A DNA stretch of 64,000 nt from Chrysopilus asiliformis (Eukaryota > Arthropoda > Insecta > Diptera > Rhagionidae), in assembly GCA_964034945.1 (NCBI GenBank), contig OZ035963.1, positions 45,023,332-45,087,331 on the forward strand, read 5' to 3'. The notes under the pieces are model-generated. The model ran no database searches. It saw only the letters and a program-made list of their open reading frames with translations, and had not been told where the DNA came from. The position numbers and the translations under genes were made by a program. The number at the start of each line of letters is the position of its first letter. The first letter of the stretch is position 1. Below are positions 33,627-43,701 of the stretch, in pieces.

Positions 33627-34017
33627 ATTTTAAAATAAATATTTAACTGGAGACAATAGTTCGATTCACAGCACTGCTACACAAATATGACAGCTCAATT
33701 TTGAGGTTAGAAATTGTTCTTGGCATAAAAAATTCGACCCATTGAAAATTTACTCCGGAGTAAAAAAATCAGCCCAATGGGTCGCAGCTATTGTCAAAGT
33801 TGTGACCGTCTCGGTTCTGGCAATATCGCATTCTGAAAAAGTTGTTTTTGTTAGCGCGAAAATTTATTTTTCTTTTTGAAGTGAAAACTTCTTTAGCGGC
33901 GTTGTGAGTGATTTCAAACTCGATGAAACGACAGTAAAAAGAGATAGGATATTTTAGCCTACGAGAAAATGAGATAGAATACAGATGGGTGCCAGTCAAT
34001 TTATCGTAAACAAGATT

Positions 34018-34110
34018 GATGGGAAGCGGGAAGGGGTAGGGGAAGAGGGCGGGGTACGGGAAGGGACGGGGGAGAAGGGAGAAGTGTTAGGAGGGAGGAA
34101 GTGGAGAGAG
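34018..34110. repeat. G-rich purine tract
   Basis: About 90 bases of almost pure purine with many GGG and GGGG runs (for example GGGAAGGGGTAGGGGAAGAG). It could form triplex or quadruplex DNA. It stands out strongly in this AT-rich window. Confidence 0.85.
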
Positions 34111-34299
34111 GAGGCGATAAATTATGTTTCGTCATAAATTGCAATATATACATATGTACTCGTATATAAATAAAAATTGATGTTTTATTGTTTGTCTGCC
34201 TGCCTGAGATTACAAAACTCAAAAACTACTGGACCGATTTTTATGCGGTTTTTTGCAAAATAATCTGTGTTGCCAGGAGCAGGTTTTTAGCTATGTAGA

Positions 34300-34915
34300 T
34301 TTTCAAAATTCGAAACGGAAGGTCCTGTAAGGATAATGAAAATATCCTTTTTCCCATTTTTCCCCGGAAAAATTTGCATTTTAGAGTTTTTGGGGTCGCT
34401 GATCACGAATCCGGTATTAGATTTTCAAAATTCGAAACGGAAGGTCCTGTAAGGATAATGAAAATATCCTTTTTCCCATTTTTCCCCGGAAAAATTTGCA
34501 CTATAGGGTTTTTGGGGTCACTGATCACGAATCCGATATTAGATTTTCAAAATTCGAAACGGAAGGTCCTGTAAGGATAATGAAAATATCCTTTTTCCCA
34601 TTTTTCTCCGGAAAAATTGGCACTACGGGGTTTTTGGGGTCGCTGATCACGAATCCGGTATTAGATTTTCAAAATTCGAAACGAAAGGTCCTGTAAGGAT
34701 AAATATCCTTTTTCCCATTTTTCCCCGGAAAAATTTGCATTTTAGGGTTTTTGGGGTCGCTGATCACGAATCCGGTATTAGATTTTCAAAATTCGAAACG
34801 GAAGATCCTGTAAGGATAATGAAAATATCCTTTTTCCCATTTTCCCCGGAAAAATTTGCATTTTAGGGTTTTTGGGGTCGCTGATCACGAATCCGGTAAT
34901 AGATTTTCAATAAAA
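34300..34915. repeat. 121-bp satellite, five units
   Basis: Units begin at about 34319, 34444, 34565, 34686 and 34805 with GGTCCTGTAAGGATAATGAA or variants. Each holds AAGGATA...TATCCTT, CCCCGGAAAAATTTG and TTTTTGGGGTCGCTGATCAC. They are closer to one another than to the 11.5-kb array, showing local homogenisation. The leader at 34193-34260 has TGTTTGTCTGCCTGCC and ACTACTGGACCGATTTTTAT. Confidence 0.93.
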
Positions 34916-35186
34916 ATATAATATTACTTTTGAACCTGGTACCAATATTATAATAAATAAACGCTATAACTATCCCACCCCTGATACCGCATTCGTCTCA
35001 TTCTCTCGCTGTTTAGTTTTCCTAAGGTTTCACTTCTACCGCGTGTGCACTGCACACACATGTTTTTTTTTATATTATTTAGTAGTGCGAAACATTAATT
35101 ATCGGAATTTCTATTAAATCGATTTTTAAAAACTAAATCAAAAAAGTGCCTTTTCGTGTTTAATGGCTTTGTTTTCATCCACTGCT
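34916..35186. other. No recognised feature
   Basis: Short interval between the satellite and a Harbinger-type MITE. Nothing is identifiable. Confidence 0.4.
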
Positions 35187-35189
35187 TAA

Positions 35190-35521
35190 AGGCTCAACTA
35201 TGATAGACATAAGAACGCATATGTAGCTGCATATGTCATTTCCAGAATAAGAAAGTCAATGTTATTACCCACAATAGACATGTGCCACTTTCAAACCTTC
35301 GTTAAACTTTCGTTAAGCATGAATAATTCGACACAAATGGAACTGGCATATGTAAATAGTGAACATAACCTAAAATTTTAGTGTGAATTTAATAATATTG
35401 TGGCCATATTAATTTCCAGGTAAAATGAAGATTAGCTTTTATGTTGAGAGCTATGTATGTCAACATTCGTTGGGAATTTGACATTTACATATGCGCTCTT
35501 ATGTCTATCATAGTTGAGCCT
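35190..35521. mobile_element. PIF/Harbinger-type MITE, 332 bp
   Basis: TIRs start AGGCTCAACTATGATAGACA and extend about 33 bp. TAA flanks both ends (35187-35189 and 35522-35524). There is no coding capacity. Confidence 0.88.
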
Positions 35522-35524
35522 TAA

Positions 35525-36114
35525 GTCCTTTATTCCACGTCAGTAGTGTTCAAGTGATCAAAGTTCTGTGCATCATGGCATAGTTTAGAGATATATAGTT
35601 AGGAAACGCGAGAGAAATTTTTTCTTGAAGAAGAGTACGTTGTCGTCTGTTTCATTTGCTTTGTAAAGACACTAATTGCTTTTGTGTGAGAAATGCAAAA
35701 CTCTCGGGATATTTCGTATTGTCGGCAGAACATTCCGTAAAATGTTCCTTGCCAGGCATTTTTTCTGTTTAAGCAACGTAACAAGTGAAATAAAAGTGTT
35801 TTTTTTGCTAAAAAATCCTATCGCCATTGCCAGTTGAAGAAATTGTGAAAGGCCGCTGTCGGCCCTTGTGTATGTGTTGGTCCAATATTTTGGTTTGTTC
35901 TGTGCGAGTATTACAAAATGATTTTTTTCAACAAGTCTATTTGAGCTAAATGATAAAAAGAGAGAAATGATGCTGTCGACTACGGAATGATGCTGTCGAC
36001 TACTTCTTTCTACAGGCGGCAAACGGGAAACCACGTTTGTGTCTTATCTTTAGTAAGTCTCTAATCTTTGATCATGGGCTCTGAAAAGAGCGCAAGGAGT
36101 TCAACCGCGCTAAA
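35525..36114 (+). other. Possible 5' region of the retroelement relic
   Basis: It contains a duplicated GAATGATGCTGTCGACTAC-type unit near 35966-36004 and an ATG at 36074 whose frame (GSEKSARSSTALNW) leads toward the DUF4780 frame with a shift. It may be the untranslated leader of the retroelement, but I cannot show where that element begins. Confidence 0.35.
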
Positions 36115-36505
36115 TTGGTTTTTGACGATGGCGACCTGAAATTAGAGCAGACCAAAATGTTGAAAGACAACATCATTTCAGCTGTGGCCGATTACATCGA
36201 CTGCGAAAATAGCGATGGAGTTTTCACTCCTTTCAAATTCGCTAGCTACGGCTTTTCAACCATTAAGAAAATGCCATGCCCCTGGGGCAAAGGCAGTCTC
36301 GAACTCGTAGATTACTATAAGTTGCCAAAACCTATAAGATTGTCGGTCTTCGTCAGAGGTCCAAAACACGTTCCTACTGCGACTTTCTTTAATATGATCA
36401 GACGCCAAAACCCAGGTTTCACCACGAACAAATGGTGAACCTACAGCCGAAGGGTGCATGAAAACGGAATACATCTTGTTTTCGGCGCCGACAAATATTC
36501 CGATA
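36115..36505 (+). pseudogene. DUF4780-like retroelement ORF fragment
   Basis: The frame reads MVFDDGDLKLEQTKMLKDNI, then CPWGKGSLELVDYYKLPKPI, FVRGPKHVPTATFFNMIRRQ and NPGFTTNKW, a TGA stop at 36436, and in the same frame RRVHENGIHLVFGADKYSDN. The order of W-G-x-L-xVVD, LPKP, RQNPGxxTxxW and NGxHLVFGxD is that of DUF4780, found in first ORFs of insect non-LTR retroelements, possibly an RNA-binding module. The internal stop and the probable frameshift upstream make it a relic. Reverse-transcriptase pieces follow at 36645. Confidence 0.65.
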
Positions 36506-36644
36506 ACATACTGAAGCCAATCAATATAAGAAATTTCATTTATTGGGTCAAATTACTTTTTTGACAACGGAAGGTGAAGCAGAGTTCAAGCTGCGTAGGG
36601 CAGCAACAACTGCGACTACAGATGAGGTTAAACCAGTAACTTTC

Positions 36645-37727
36645 TAATTACGCGATGAAGCCAAATTTTTCGGTGTGATCTTCGACAAAAAACTCAATTG
36701 GAAATAACAAAGTGAATAAAGCGATATCCTTTTGCAATGTAAAACATAACAAAAGCTATAATTGTCAATCTGGCAATTATTGAAAACCCGTATGGTGCTT
36801 TAATTGAACGGCGAACAGTTGTATCAAAATTCCACTTTGAAGTCAAACTTTCCAATAAGATTTTTTTAAATTTATTCCAATCGGATTTTGATGTATGGGA
36901 GTTTTATGTAAAGTCATATCCTAAATAACTTTTGTTCTTGCATTTTTTCGATAAGATACACCGTTTTTGAGATATTCGCAAAAAACTTTTTCGTTCGTAT
37001 GGGGGCTACCCCCCCTAATGGTCCATTTTTGCCCATTAACGAACTTAGCCTCACATTTTACGAAAAACGGATCTGTACAAAAATTCAAGTCTCTAGCTCA
37101 ATCCGTGCGCCCGCAATCCGCGCCACAGACAGACAGACGGACGGACAGACGGACGGACGGACGGACAGACGGACGGACATGCTAAATTCAACTTTTTTCA
37201 TCATTCTAAACACAGTGGTGTAATTCATTTTTTTGTGCGATGACGGGATCTTGGCGTTACAAACGGTAAGGCAAAGTTAATATACCCTTTGGTTTCACCA
37301 TACGGGTATAATAAAAGAGCCGTATCTTATACCTGGAGATTAACTCCAAAGATCATACACAGCTGCAATCAGATCAATGGTATCCTATAGTGCTATAATC
37401 TGGTGGAAAAGAACAACACACTCTTCTGTCAAAACCGAGCTCAATAAGCTGCAAAGACAAACCTATATTAGTATTACTGGTGCGATGAGATCTTGCCCAA
37501 CAGCTGGGATAATAGTTATCTCAAATTTACTGCCATTGAATTTATTCATCAAGGAGCACGCCAAGCTCTGTTTTTTTTATAGTTTCAGCCAGAGCTTAGA
37601 GGAAGACCGTTTAATGCCGAAGCACAGCTCAGGATGGTCGGAAGAAAGAAAGATGTCGATTTATGTTCTCCTTGAACTTCTGCACGTTATGGTCCGAAAA
37701 AACCCATTGGATCATAAAAAAAATTGA
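36645..37727 (+). pseudogene. Jockey-type reverse transcriptase C-terminal relic, split by DINE-1-like copy A3
   Basis: 36645-36740 encodes LRDEAKFFGVIFDKKLNWK and then, one frame over, KVNKAISFCNV, the strand and helix after the catalytic centre in Jockey-clade reverse transcriptases. The frame resumes after the insertion at 37314 (KRAVSYTWRLTPKIIH) and, after a shift, at 37377-37560 with YSAIIWWKRTT, LNKLQRQTYISITGAMRSCP and LLPLNLFIKEHAKL. The catalytic FADD-type motif and the whole N-terminal part are missing. It is clearly a pseudogene. The DINE-1-like copy at 36741-37312 interrupts it exactly between adjoining parts of the protein. Confidence 0.75.
36741..37312 (-). mobile_element. DINE-1-like element, copy A3 (in retroelement)
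   Basis: Full-length copy with the hairpin ATTGTCAATCTGGCAAT (one arm base changed), CCGTATGGTG, the CCCCCC block, the CAGA/GGAC array at 37125-37180, and CACCATACGGGTATA. Just after the first subterminal repeat it reads CTTTAATTGAACGGCG, as in family C rather than in other DINE-1-like copies. Confidence 0.78.
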
Positions 37728-38213
37728 GAACGGTAAAGCAACCGTTATCAATTCGGGTAGTGTTTTTAAAACTGTGAACCTATTAAATGTCATTATGCAT
37801 TATTATTAATAAAAAGAAATAAAAAGAAAAATGTTAAAGAAAATAATGATTTTACAATTACATTATACCATTTTCAAAAACATCGGCTCATTTATACTGC
37901 AGTCTTTTTTATTTTATTAATTATTTTTTATTTAAAAGGCAAATGTTCGAATTAATTTTCTTAACAATCTTTATTATTGAACGATGAGTTGAAAGTAAAA
38001 ATTATAGAGTGAAAAATTATTTTTTCGTTGACAAAAGAATAATGATTATTTACATAAATCAAAATTAGATTTTACACTAAATTTTAAAGTTTTTCAATTA
38101 ATGTGTCTATAATATTTTTGTTTTATTCAATTTTTTTGCTAAAAAGTTCGTGCTACAAACCATGGAGCATAATGATTCATATTGTTAAAACAAAAAGATA
38201 ATTGTGCATAATA
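37728..38213. other. No recognised gene
   Basis: AT-rich DNA after the retroelement relic. No poly(A) tail or target duplication marks the end of the retroelement. Confidence 0.4.
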
Positions 38214-38808
38214 CAAAACATAACGAAAGCTATAATTGCCAATCTGGCAATCATTGGAGACCCGTATGGTGATATTCGTATCAAAATTCGAACAGTTGTA
38301 CCAAAATTCCACTTTGAAGTCAAACTTGCCAATAACAATTTTTAAAATTTATTCCAATCGGATTTTGATGTATGGGAGTTTTATGTAGAATCATATCCTA
38401 AATAACTTTTGTTCTTGGACTTTTTTGATAAGATGCACCGTTTTTGAGATATTCACAAAAACCGTTTTCGTTCGTATGGGGGGTACCCCCCCTAATGTTC
38501 CATTTTTGCCCATTAACGAACTTAGCCTCGCATTTTACGAAAAACGGATCTGCGCAAAATTTCAAGTCTCTAGCTCAATCCGTGCGCCCGCAATCCGCGC
38601 CACAGACAGACAGACAGACAGACGGACAGACGGACAGACGGACAGACGGACGGACGGACGGACAGACGGACGGACATGGAAAATTCAATTTTTTTTATCA
38701 TTCTAAACACACTGGTGTAATTCATTTTTGTGTGTGATGACGGGATCTTGGCGTTACAAACGGTAAGGCAAAGTTAATATACCCTTTGGTTTCACCATAC
38801 GGGTATAA
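38214..38808 (-). mobile_element. DINE-1-like element, copy A4
   Basis: Full-length copy: hairpin ATTGCCAATCTGGCAAT, CCGTATGGTG, GGGGGGTACCCCCCC (near 38478), the CAGA/GGAC array at 38604-38676, and CACCATACGGGTATA. Confidence 0.78.
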
Positions 38809-39245
38809 AAATCAATTGGAATATTCTATGATATCTTGCCCATATACCTAAATATCTTATTTGTTTGCTATTTTGATCAAAAGGTTAATTTTTCGGCAAA
38901 TTTGTCCAAATTAAGCAGATATTTAGATGACAATCGTATTTGAGAATTATGAATTACAACAATAGTTTTATTAACAATAGTTATTTGGTAATCCCTGTTT
39001 TTTTGTTGCAAAATTTGTCCAATTGCGATAATATTGATGATTTTATTATAAAAAAACCCCGGTAACGATGTAAACAAACGTTAAATTTGAAACGTTAAAT
39101 TTGAAACGTTAAATTTAAAATGTCAAAAAAACGTTAAACGTTAAATTTGAAATTTCAAAAAAATCAGTTTTTTGCCATTGTTGCGAAAAAGAGCCTTTTT
39201 TTAACTGAAATTCGATCCAACAGAGCGCGCTAATTCAGTGGCCAT
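38809..39245. other. AT-rich DNA with a short AAACGTTAAATTTG repeat
   Basis: At 39080-39155 the motif AAACGTTAAATTTG recurs about five times in direct order. Nothing else is recognisable. Confidence 0.6.
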
Positions 39246-39253
39246 ACTCCAAG

Positions 39254-39603
39254 TAGAGAGCCTATAACCTAGAGAGTGGCCATGGGGACATCTAACAATG
39301 GCCGCCGAGCTGAAAAATGAGCGCGAAAAACTTTAAAAATTTGATTCATTGTTATAAATAATTGCCAAAATAACTGAAGGTGGTTAATATATGTAAAAAT
39401 AGCATGTTTGAGGTATCAAAAAAACTTGGAAACTCATAGTTGTTTTAATAAATTGAAAAATTGTTTACAGACTGTTCTAATCTGGAGAAAAAGCTCTTCT
39501 AACTGACCTAATAGACTGTTCTAATTGGAGTTAATAGACTGTCCTACTCAGTAGCACAGTCTATTAAGGTAGCATGGCCACTCTCTAGGTTAAAGGCTCT
39601 CTA
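39254..39603. mobile_element. hAT-type MITE, relative of 3190-3954
   Basis: It begins TAGAGAGCCTATAACCTAGA and ends with the inverse. The 8-bp duplication ACTCCAAG lies at 39246-39253 and 39604-39611. After the outer bases both this and the 3190 element continue GAGAGTGGCCA, so they share a family. 350 bp, no coding capacity. Confidence 0.9.
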
Positions 39604-39915
39604 ACTCCAAGTGGCGGTGAAATTGTTCTGCTTCTTACAGGTACTCTAGTTTTATATAGTCACTTGCATATAACGGCGCTGGAGAGATCAATCGCCTAAA
39701 AATGAGTTGGGGAACGGAATTATGGGTAAGTGAAGTCAAGTCAACTTCCAATATTCATTCCAATTGCACACGGATTTGTCATGTCCGATGGTAGTTTCTC
39801 TGCTGACTAAATTAATAATTAGCCATATTTCTGCTATTAGTTTGACATTTGCCAAATATAGTTTTTTTAAGCCACTGTGATTTTCCAGTGGAAAATATAT
39901 TGTAGCTTCCATGAT

Positions 39916-40726
39916 TAGGGATGCAACATCGTTCATAAAACCTCGATATATCGAAAATCGATGTTTGTTTTTAAGGCGACATCGATGTCAAAAAACATCG
40001 TTCTGAAAACATCGATACCTCGATGTTTTTCCAATGTTTTGAAAAAGTTAAATTTAATAAATAATTTAGCCACCTGGCGGATGCTCTACTGTGGGTGGAG
40101 TGCGCCCAGGTAGAATAAACACGGTTTTAATTCTTCTCATACGTTGAACCACCAAAAACCCGTTAGTTTTCGAGATATTCGCAAAAAACTTTTTTTTTTA
40201 AATACCAGCACATCTTCATAACGGCTTGAGATACGGAGTTCTAGTAAAAGACATAAATGTAGCAAATTTTATTGTCTCCAAGTTTTGTAATACATAAGAC
40301 TACTGGAACATGGTTAGTTTCGGAATAAATCGCAAAAAACGAAATCGTAGTTTTTAAAAAGTCGCCGTTTTGGTTACTTCCGGTTAACGGATTTCCACAT
40401 CAGGACCAAACTTCTCGGTAAAATTTCATGGGTAGCTCTGGTATTTTTTGCGAAATCTCGTAGAAAGATGAAACCGAAAATTGATACCAAAGGAAATTTC
40501 AACAAATCTTTGAGCAGAGTGGATACATTAAATCTATCTAAAAACTAGTCCCTTTAGTCCTAAAATTAGTTTCTCTACTAATTTTATGAAGAGTAATGTT
40601 CTAACATCGTGGATAGCAACATCGATACCTCGATATATCGACCTGTTCAACATCGAGGTTAAAACTCGATATTTTCCAACGATACCTCGATGTTTTGCAA
40701 AAATCGAGGTATCGTTGGCATCCCTA
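39916..40726. mobile_element. hAT-type element with ATCGAT subterminal motifs
   Basis: It starts TAGGGATGC and ends GCATCCCTA, flanked by TCCATGAT at 39908-39915 and 40727-40734. Near both ends ATCGATACCTCGAT-type words recur many times. Its middle (40130-40480) is a minus-strand fragment of repeat family D. Confidence 0.9.
40130..40480 (-). repeat. Repeat family D fragment inside hAT
   Basis: It contains CATAAGACTACTGGAACATG, GGTTACTTCCGGTTAACGGA and TCTAGTAAAAGACATAAATG, all matching the family D copies at 54.9 and 9.5 kb. Confidence 0.7.
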
Positions 40727-40734
40727 TCCATGAT

Positions 40735-41237
40735 GCTTTAATGGTTCCGGAAGATGCGAATATCTGTCCGGATGATGCAATAATCTCTTATTTTTTTATA
40801 TTTTTTTTATTGTAAAAAATCTGAATCGTTTTTTGTTGAAATACATTAGCATTTTAACAAATATTTTAAATTTTATAAAAAAGTATGCAGGCCGAACATT
40901 TTAATCACGCCTAGTTTTTATATTCACAAACAAAAAAAAACTAAAGTTTTTGTTTCAGAAAAATTTTGATTGAGGGTTTTTTAATCGAACAAAAATCTAA
41001 AACCGATTTTGAGTTTTCCGATTTTGACGTAGTGAAAATTTTAAAATAATCAACTTTTAAATAAAACTTGATTTTCTAATGAAAAAGTTAATGTTTGTCG
41101 TCTTCGACAATCTCTGGAGCCCCAAGAAATCGCAAAGACTTGTGAAGCAGTCGCTAGCCTTTAATGCAGGGGTCATCAAAGTAACTGTCGCTCCCTTTAC
41201 AATCAAAATTTGAAACCACTACATATTAAAATACAGC
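40735..41237. other. No recognised gene
   Basis: Nothing identifiable beyond AT-rich DNA. A slightly GC-richer patch (41100-41180) precedes the next transposon. Confidence 0.4.
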
Positions 41238-41244
41238 ACCGAGT

Positions 41245-41835
41245 CATTGCCTCCTATAAACACAAGGCCTCAATATCTCAAAGAGATTTATCATGACGTC
41301 ACATCAGTGGTAAAGCTCTTTTCGATGTTGCTATTCAATTCAAATGGAGACAAACGAAAATTCGACTTTATCGGCTTATATCTCGGAAACTGTTCCTTTG
41401 CCGGAAAAACTGTTTTCACTTTCCTATAGAATATTCGATATTCTTGCTTTCAGTCATATGCCTTAGTTACCAAAGGCGAACAGAAAAAAAGTTATCGAAC
41501 AAAATCTTAACAAAAGTGTGATTTTTCGTTTTCTCTTCACGTCGCTCTCCACTCCTACTCTCCATCTAAAATCATATCGATTTGGGTTTTCGCAAATAAT
41601 TTAATTGATATATATTCGACATGATTGGGACATGAACCAAACGACAGATAATTACATTGAGTATAATAGTGCGTAAGTCAATTTGTTGTCGCATTAATAG
41701 TTTCCGAGATATAAGCCGATAAAGTCGAATTTTCGTTTGTCTCCATTTGAATTGCATAGCAACATCGAAAAGAGCTTTACCACTGATGTGACGTCATTTC
41801 TAGATCTTTAGGCCTTGTGTTTATAGGAGGCAATG
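41245..41835. mobile_element. Element with very long (about 150 bp) TIRs
   Basis: The left arm CATTGCCTCCTATAAACACA and more than 100 further bases match the right arm (from about 41690) as reverse complement with few changes. The left arm has about 10 extra bases near 41277. ACCGAGT (7 bp) repeats outside at 41238-41244 and 41836-41842. There is no coding capacity. The superfamily is uncertain. Confidence 0.85.
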
Positions 41836-42049
41836 ACCGAGTCCAACTCCAAAGCACGGTTGAAACCGCAACACACAAGCATTACAGCACACAATAAAAG
41901 GTCGATTATAGGGCTACGCTGTTAAAGCCAATCTGTGTGATGAGCCAGCCGAGCCACTAGCTGATGATGCTTGCTTTAATGTTTTTATATTAATTGTTAT
42001 TAAGTTTCTCAACCTGTATCGTGAAACGTAAATACAGGACAAGAAAATT

Positions 42050-42304
42050 TCTGTGGAAATTTGCCAAAACTTGATAACTACATATTTCAAGTTTTCAACA
42101 AAGCAATTTAAAAATTAAAAAAAAATAACATGACAAAACTTTTCTTTTGCTTATTATTTTTAAGTTTAAATTTACGTTGAAAATAAATGTTTAATTAACG
42201 AACAAACTAAAAATTTTATCATGTCATATTATTATGAAATTTAGAAATTGCTTCGTTGAAAATTTCAAAAATGTAGTTATCAAGTTTTGGCAAATTTCCA
42301 CAGA
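42050..42304. repeat. 255-bp fold-back MITE
   Basis: TCTGTGGAAATTTGCCAAAA at the left and its inverse at the right extend into TTGATAACTACAT and AAGCAATTT, with ACATGACA pairs further in. No clear target duplication. Confidence 0.75.
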
Positions 42305-42445
42305 TTTTGTTTGATTCATTCTTTTGGTTCTTCTTGTCCAAGAAACGAAGTTTTTTTTTTAACTTTTCTACACTTACCTTGTCTTATTGTTGCCTTTAAT
42401 CTTAACTGAAACGGCGCACTGGAGGAGTGCATCAACCAGTGCTGT

Positions 42446-43600
42446 CGAAGTAATTTTTTTTTACCTTTTATGCCGCTTTCGTACCTTTGCGTTCCTTTTT
42501 GACCAATTGCTTAGCTTTTAAAAATATGGTGTTGCTATGGAGCTTGTGACATACATAGAATTCTTCAGCCAATGGTTTTGTAATTTCGCATTATTAGCCA
42601 AGTTGTTATTAAAGTTGAAAATAGCGTAAAAAATAGCTTAAATATTTCAATGTTGCAGTAATTCGGATTAAAATTAGTATTCTTAGTATTTTTATATCTG
42701 AAATTTTACAGTATCACAGGATTAGTATTACAGATTTTGCATCGATTTATTTAACTGGTGAATTATTCACATGCATTTTCATATTGGTCAAAACTGTTGC
42801 ACGTACGTTATAACGTTTGAAATATCCAGGAATGGGAAACCTTATCGTAACGTAACAAAAGAGCGAAATGATTTTCCGGTGTTTTCTTCAAAATTACTTT
42901 ATAGCGTTATAGACATTTAATTCCGTTACAATAACGAAACACGTAACGAAAATCGAAAAACATTATTTTGGTTCTCCGTTGTACGTTCTTTAATTGCTAA
43001 AATTTTTCATTGTGTAAAATTGGTGGGTTAGTTCTATTTAAGCAGAGAAAACATTTACTACCAAAATTCAAGTCTATCATGACAGAAAGGAAAAAATCTA
43101 AATCAGTTGTAGATTTATTTTTTGGTAGAGTTGTGAAAAAGTACAGCGAGCAACAATTATTCTTTAATTTTTCATACATGTAATATATTATCTCTAATAT
43201 ATCATACCTGAAACAGGGTTAGAAAATAACACTTTCTTTTAATAGGTCGATAAAATTTGATTTTTTCAAGTAAAAAAAAACTTCAAAACTTCAAACTTTG
43301 CTATAAAATTTGACGAATATTTATAATACATATTTTAACTGGACATTAATAAACATATTTTAAAAAGACATTAAGTAGCGATTGTAACCTAAAAATGTCT
43401 TATTTCCATTCTCCTCTTCTACAGACTATTTTTAACTTTTTTTTTGCATTGAAGTAGATTTGATTAAGTAGCTGAATAAATACACTAATGCGATCTGTAG
43501 CTTGAAATTATTCAAAGAAAAATATGAAAATCTTACAAGTCGAGATAATTAAAATAAATAGCTTGGGTAGTTCAAAAATTTTCTAGCCAAAGAGTGAAAA
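42446..43600 (+). repeat. Dispersed repeat family E, longest copy
   Basis: 42446-42780 and 43480-43600 match 50975-51550 inverted (for example GTGTTGCTATGG, ACTGCAACA-type and CTTGGGTAGTTCAAA strings). 42830-43170 matches 10500-10800 inverted. Not coding; ends are unclear. Confidence 0.7.
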
Positions 43601-43701
43601 ATCTTTATAAAATTTTAAAAAGATTCAAAATTTTTGAAAGTGTTATCGATATTGATATTTTCCTTATAATAAGTGAAACTTTAGTGAAATTAGTGAAACT
43701 A

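Larger units (their letters stand above)
31703..33789 (-). mobile_element. Dimeric Harbinger-like element with two Myb/SANT genes
   Basis: The outer TIRs start AGCTGCGACCCATTGGGCTG and are flanked by ATT on both sides. Inside are two head-to-tail copies of about 1.04 kb (31703-32757 and about 32750-33789), nearly identical except for small indels (for example about 20 bp missing near 33085). At the junction two truncated TIRs meet back to back (ATCAGCCCATTGGGCTGAT). Each copy carries one intact minus-strand two-exon gene. No transposase is present, so it is non-autonomous. Confidence 0.8.

Noticed and set aside
34374..34696. Two 66-residue frames resembling each other
   Set aside because: They are two units of the 121-bp satellite read in the same frame; the similarity is that of the tandem repeat.
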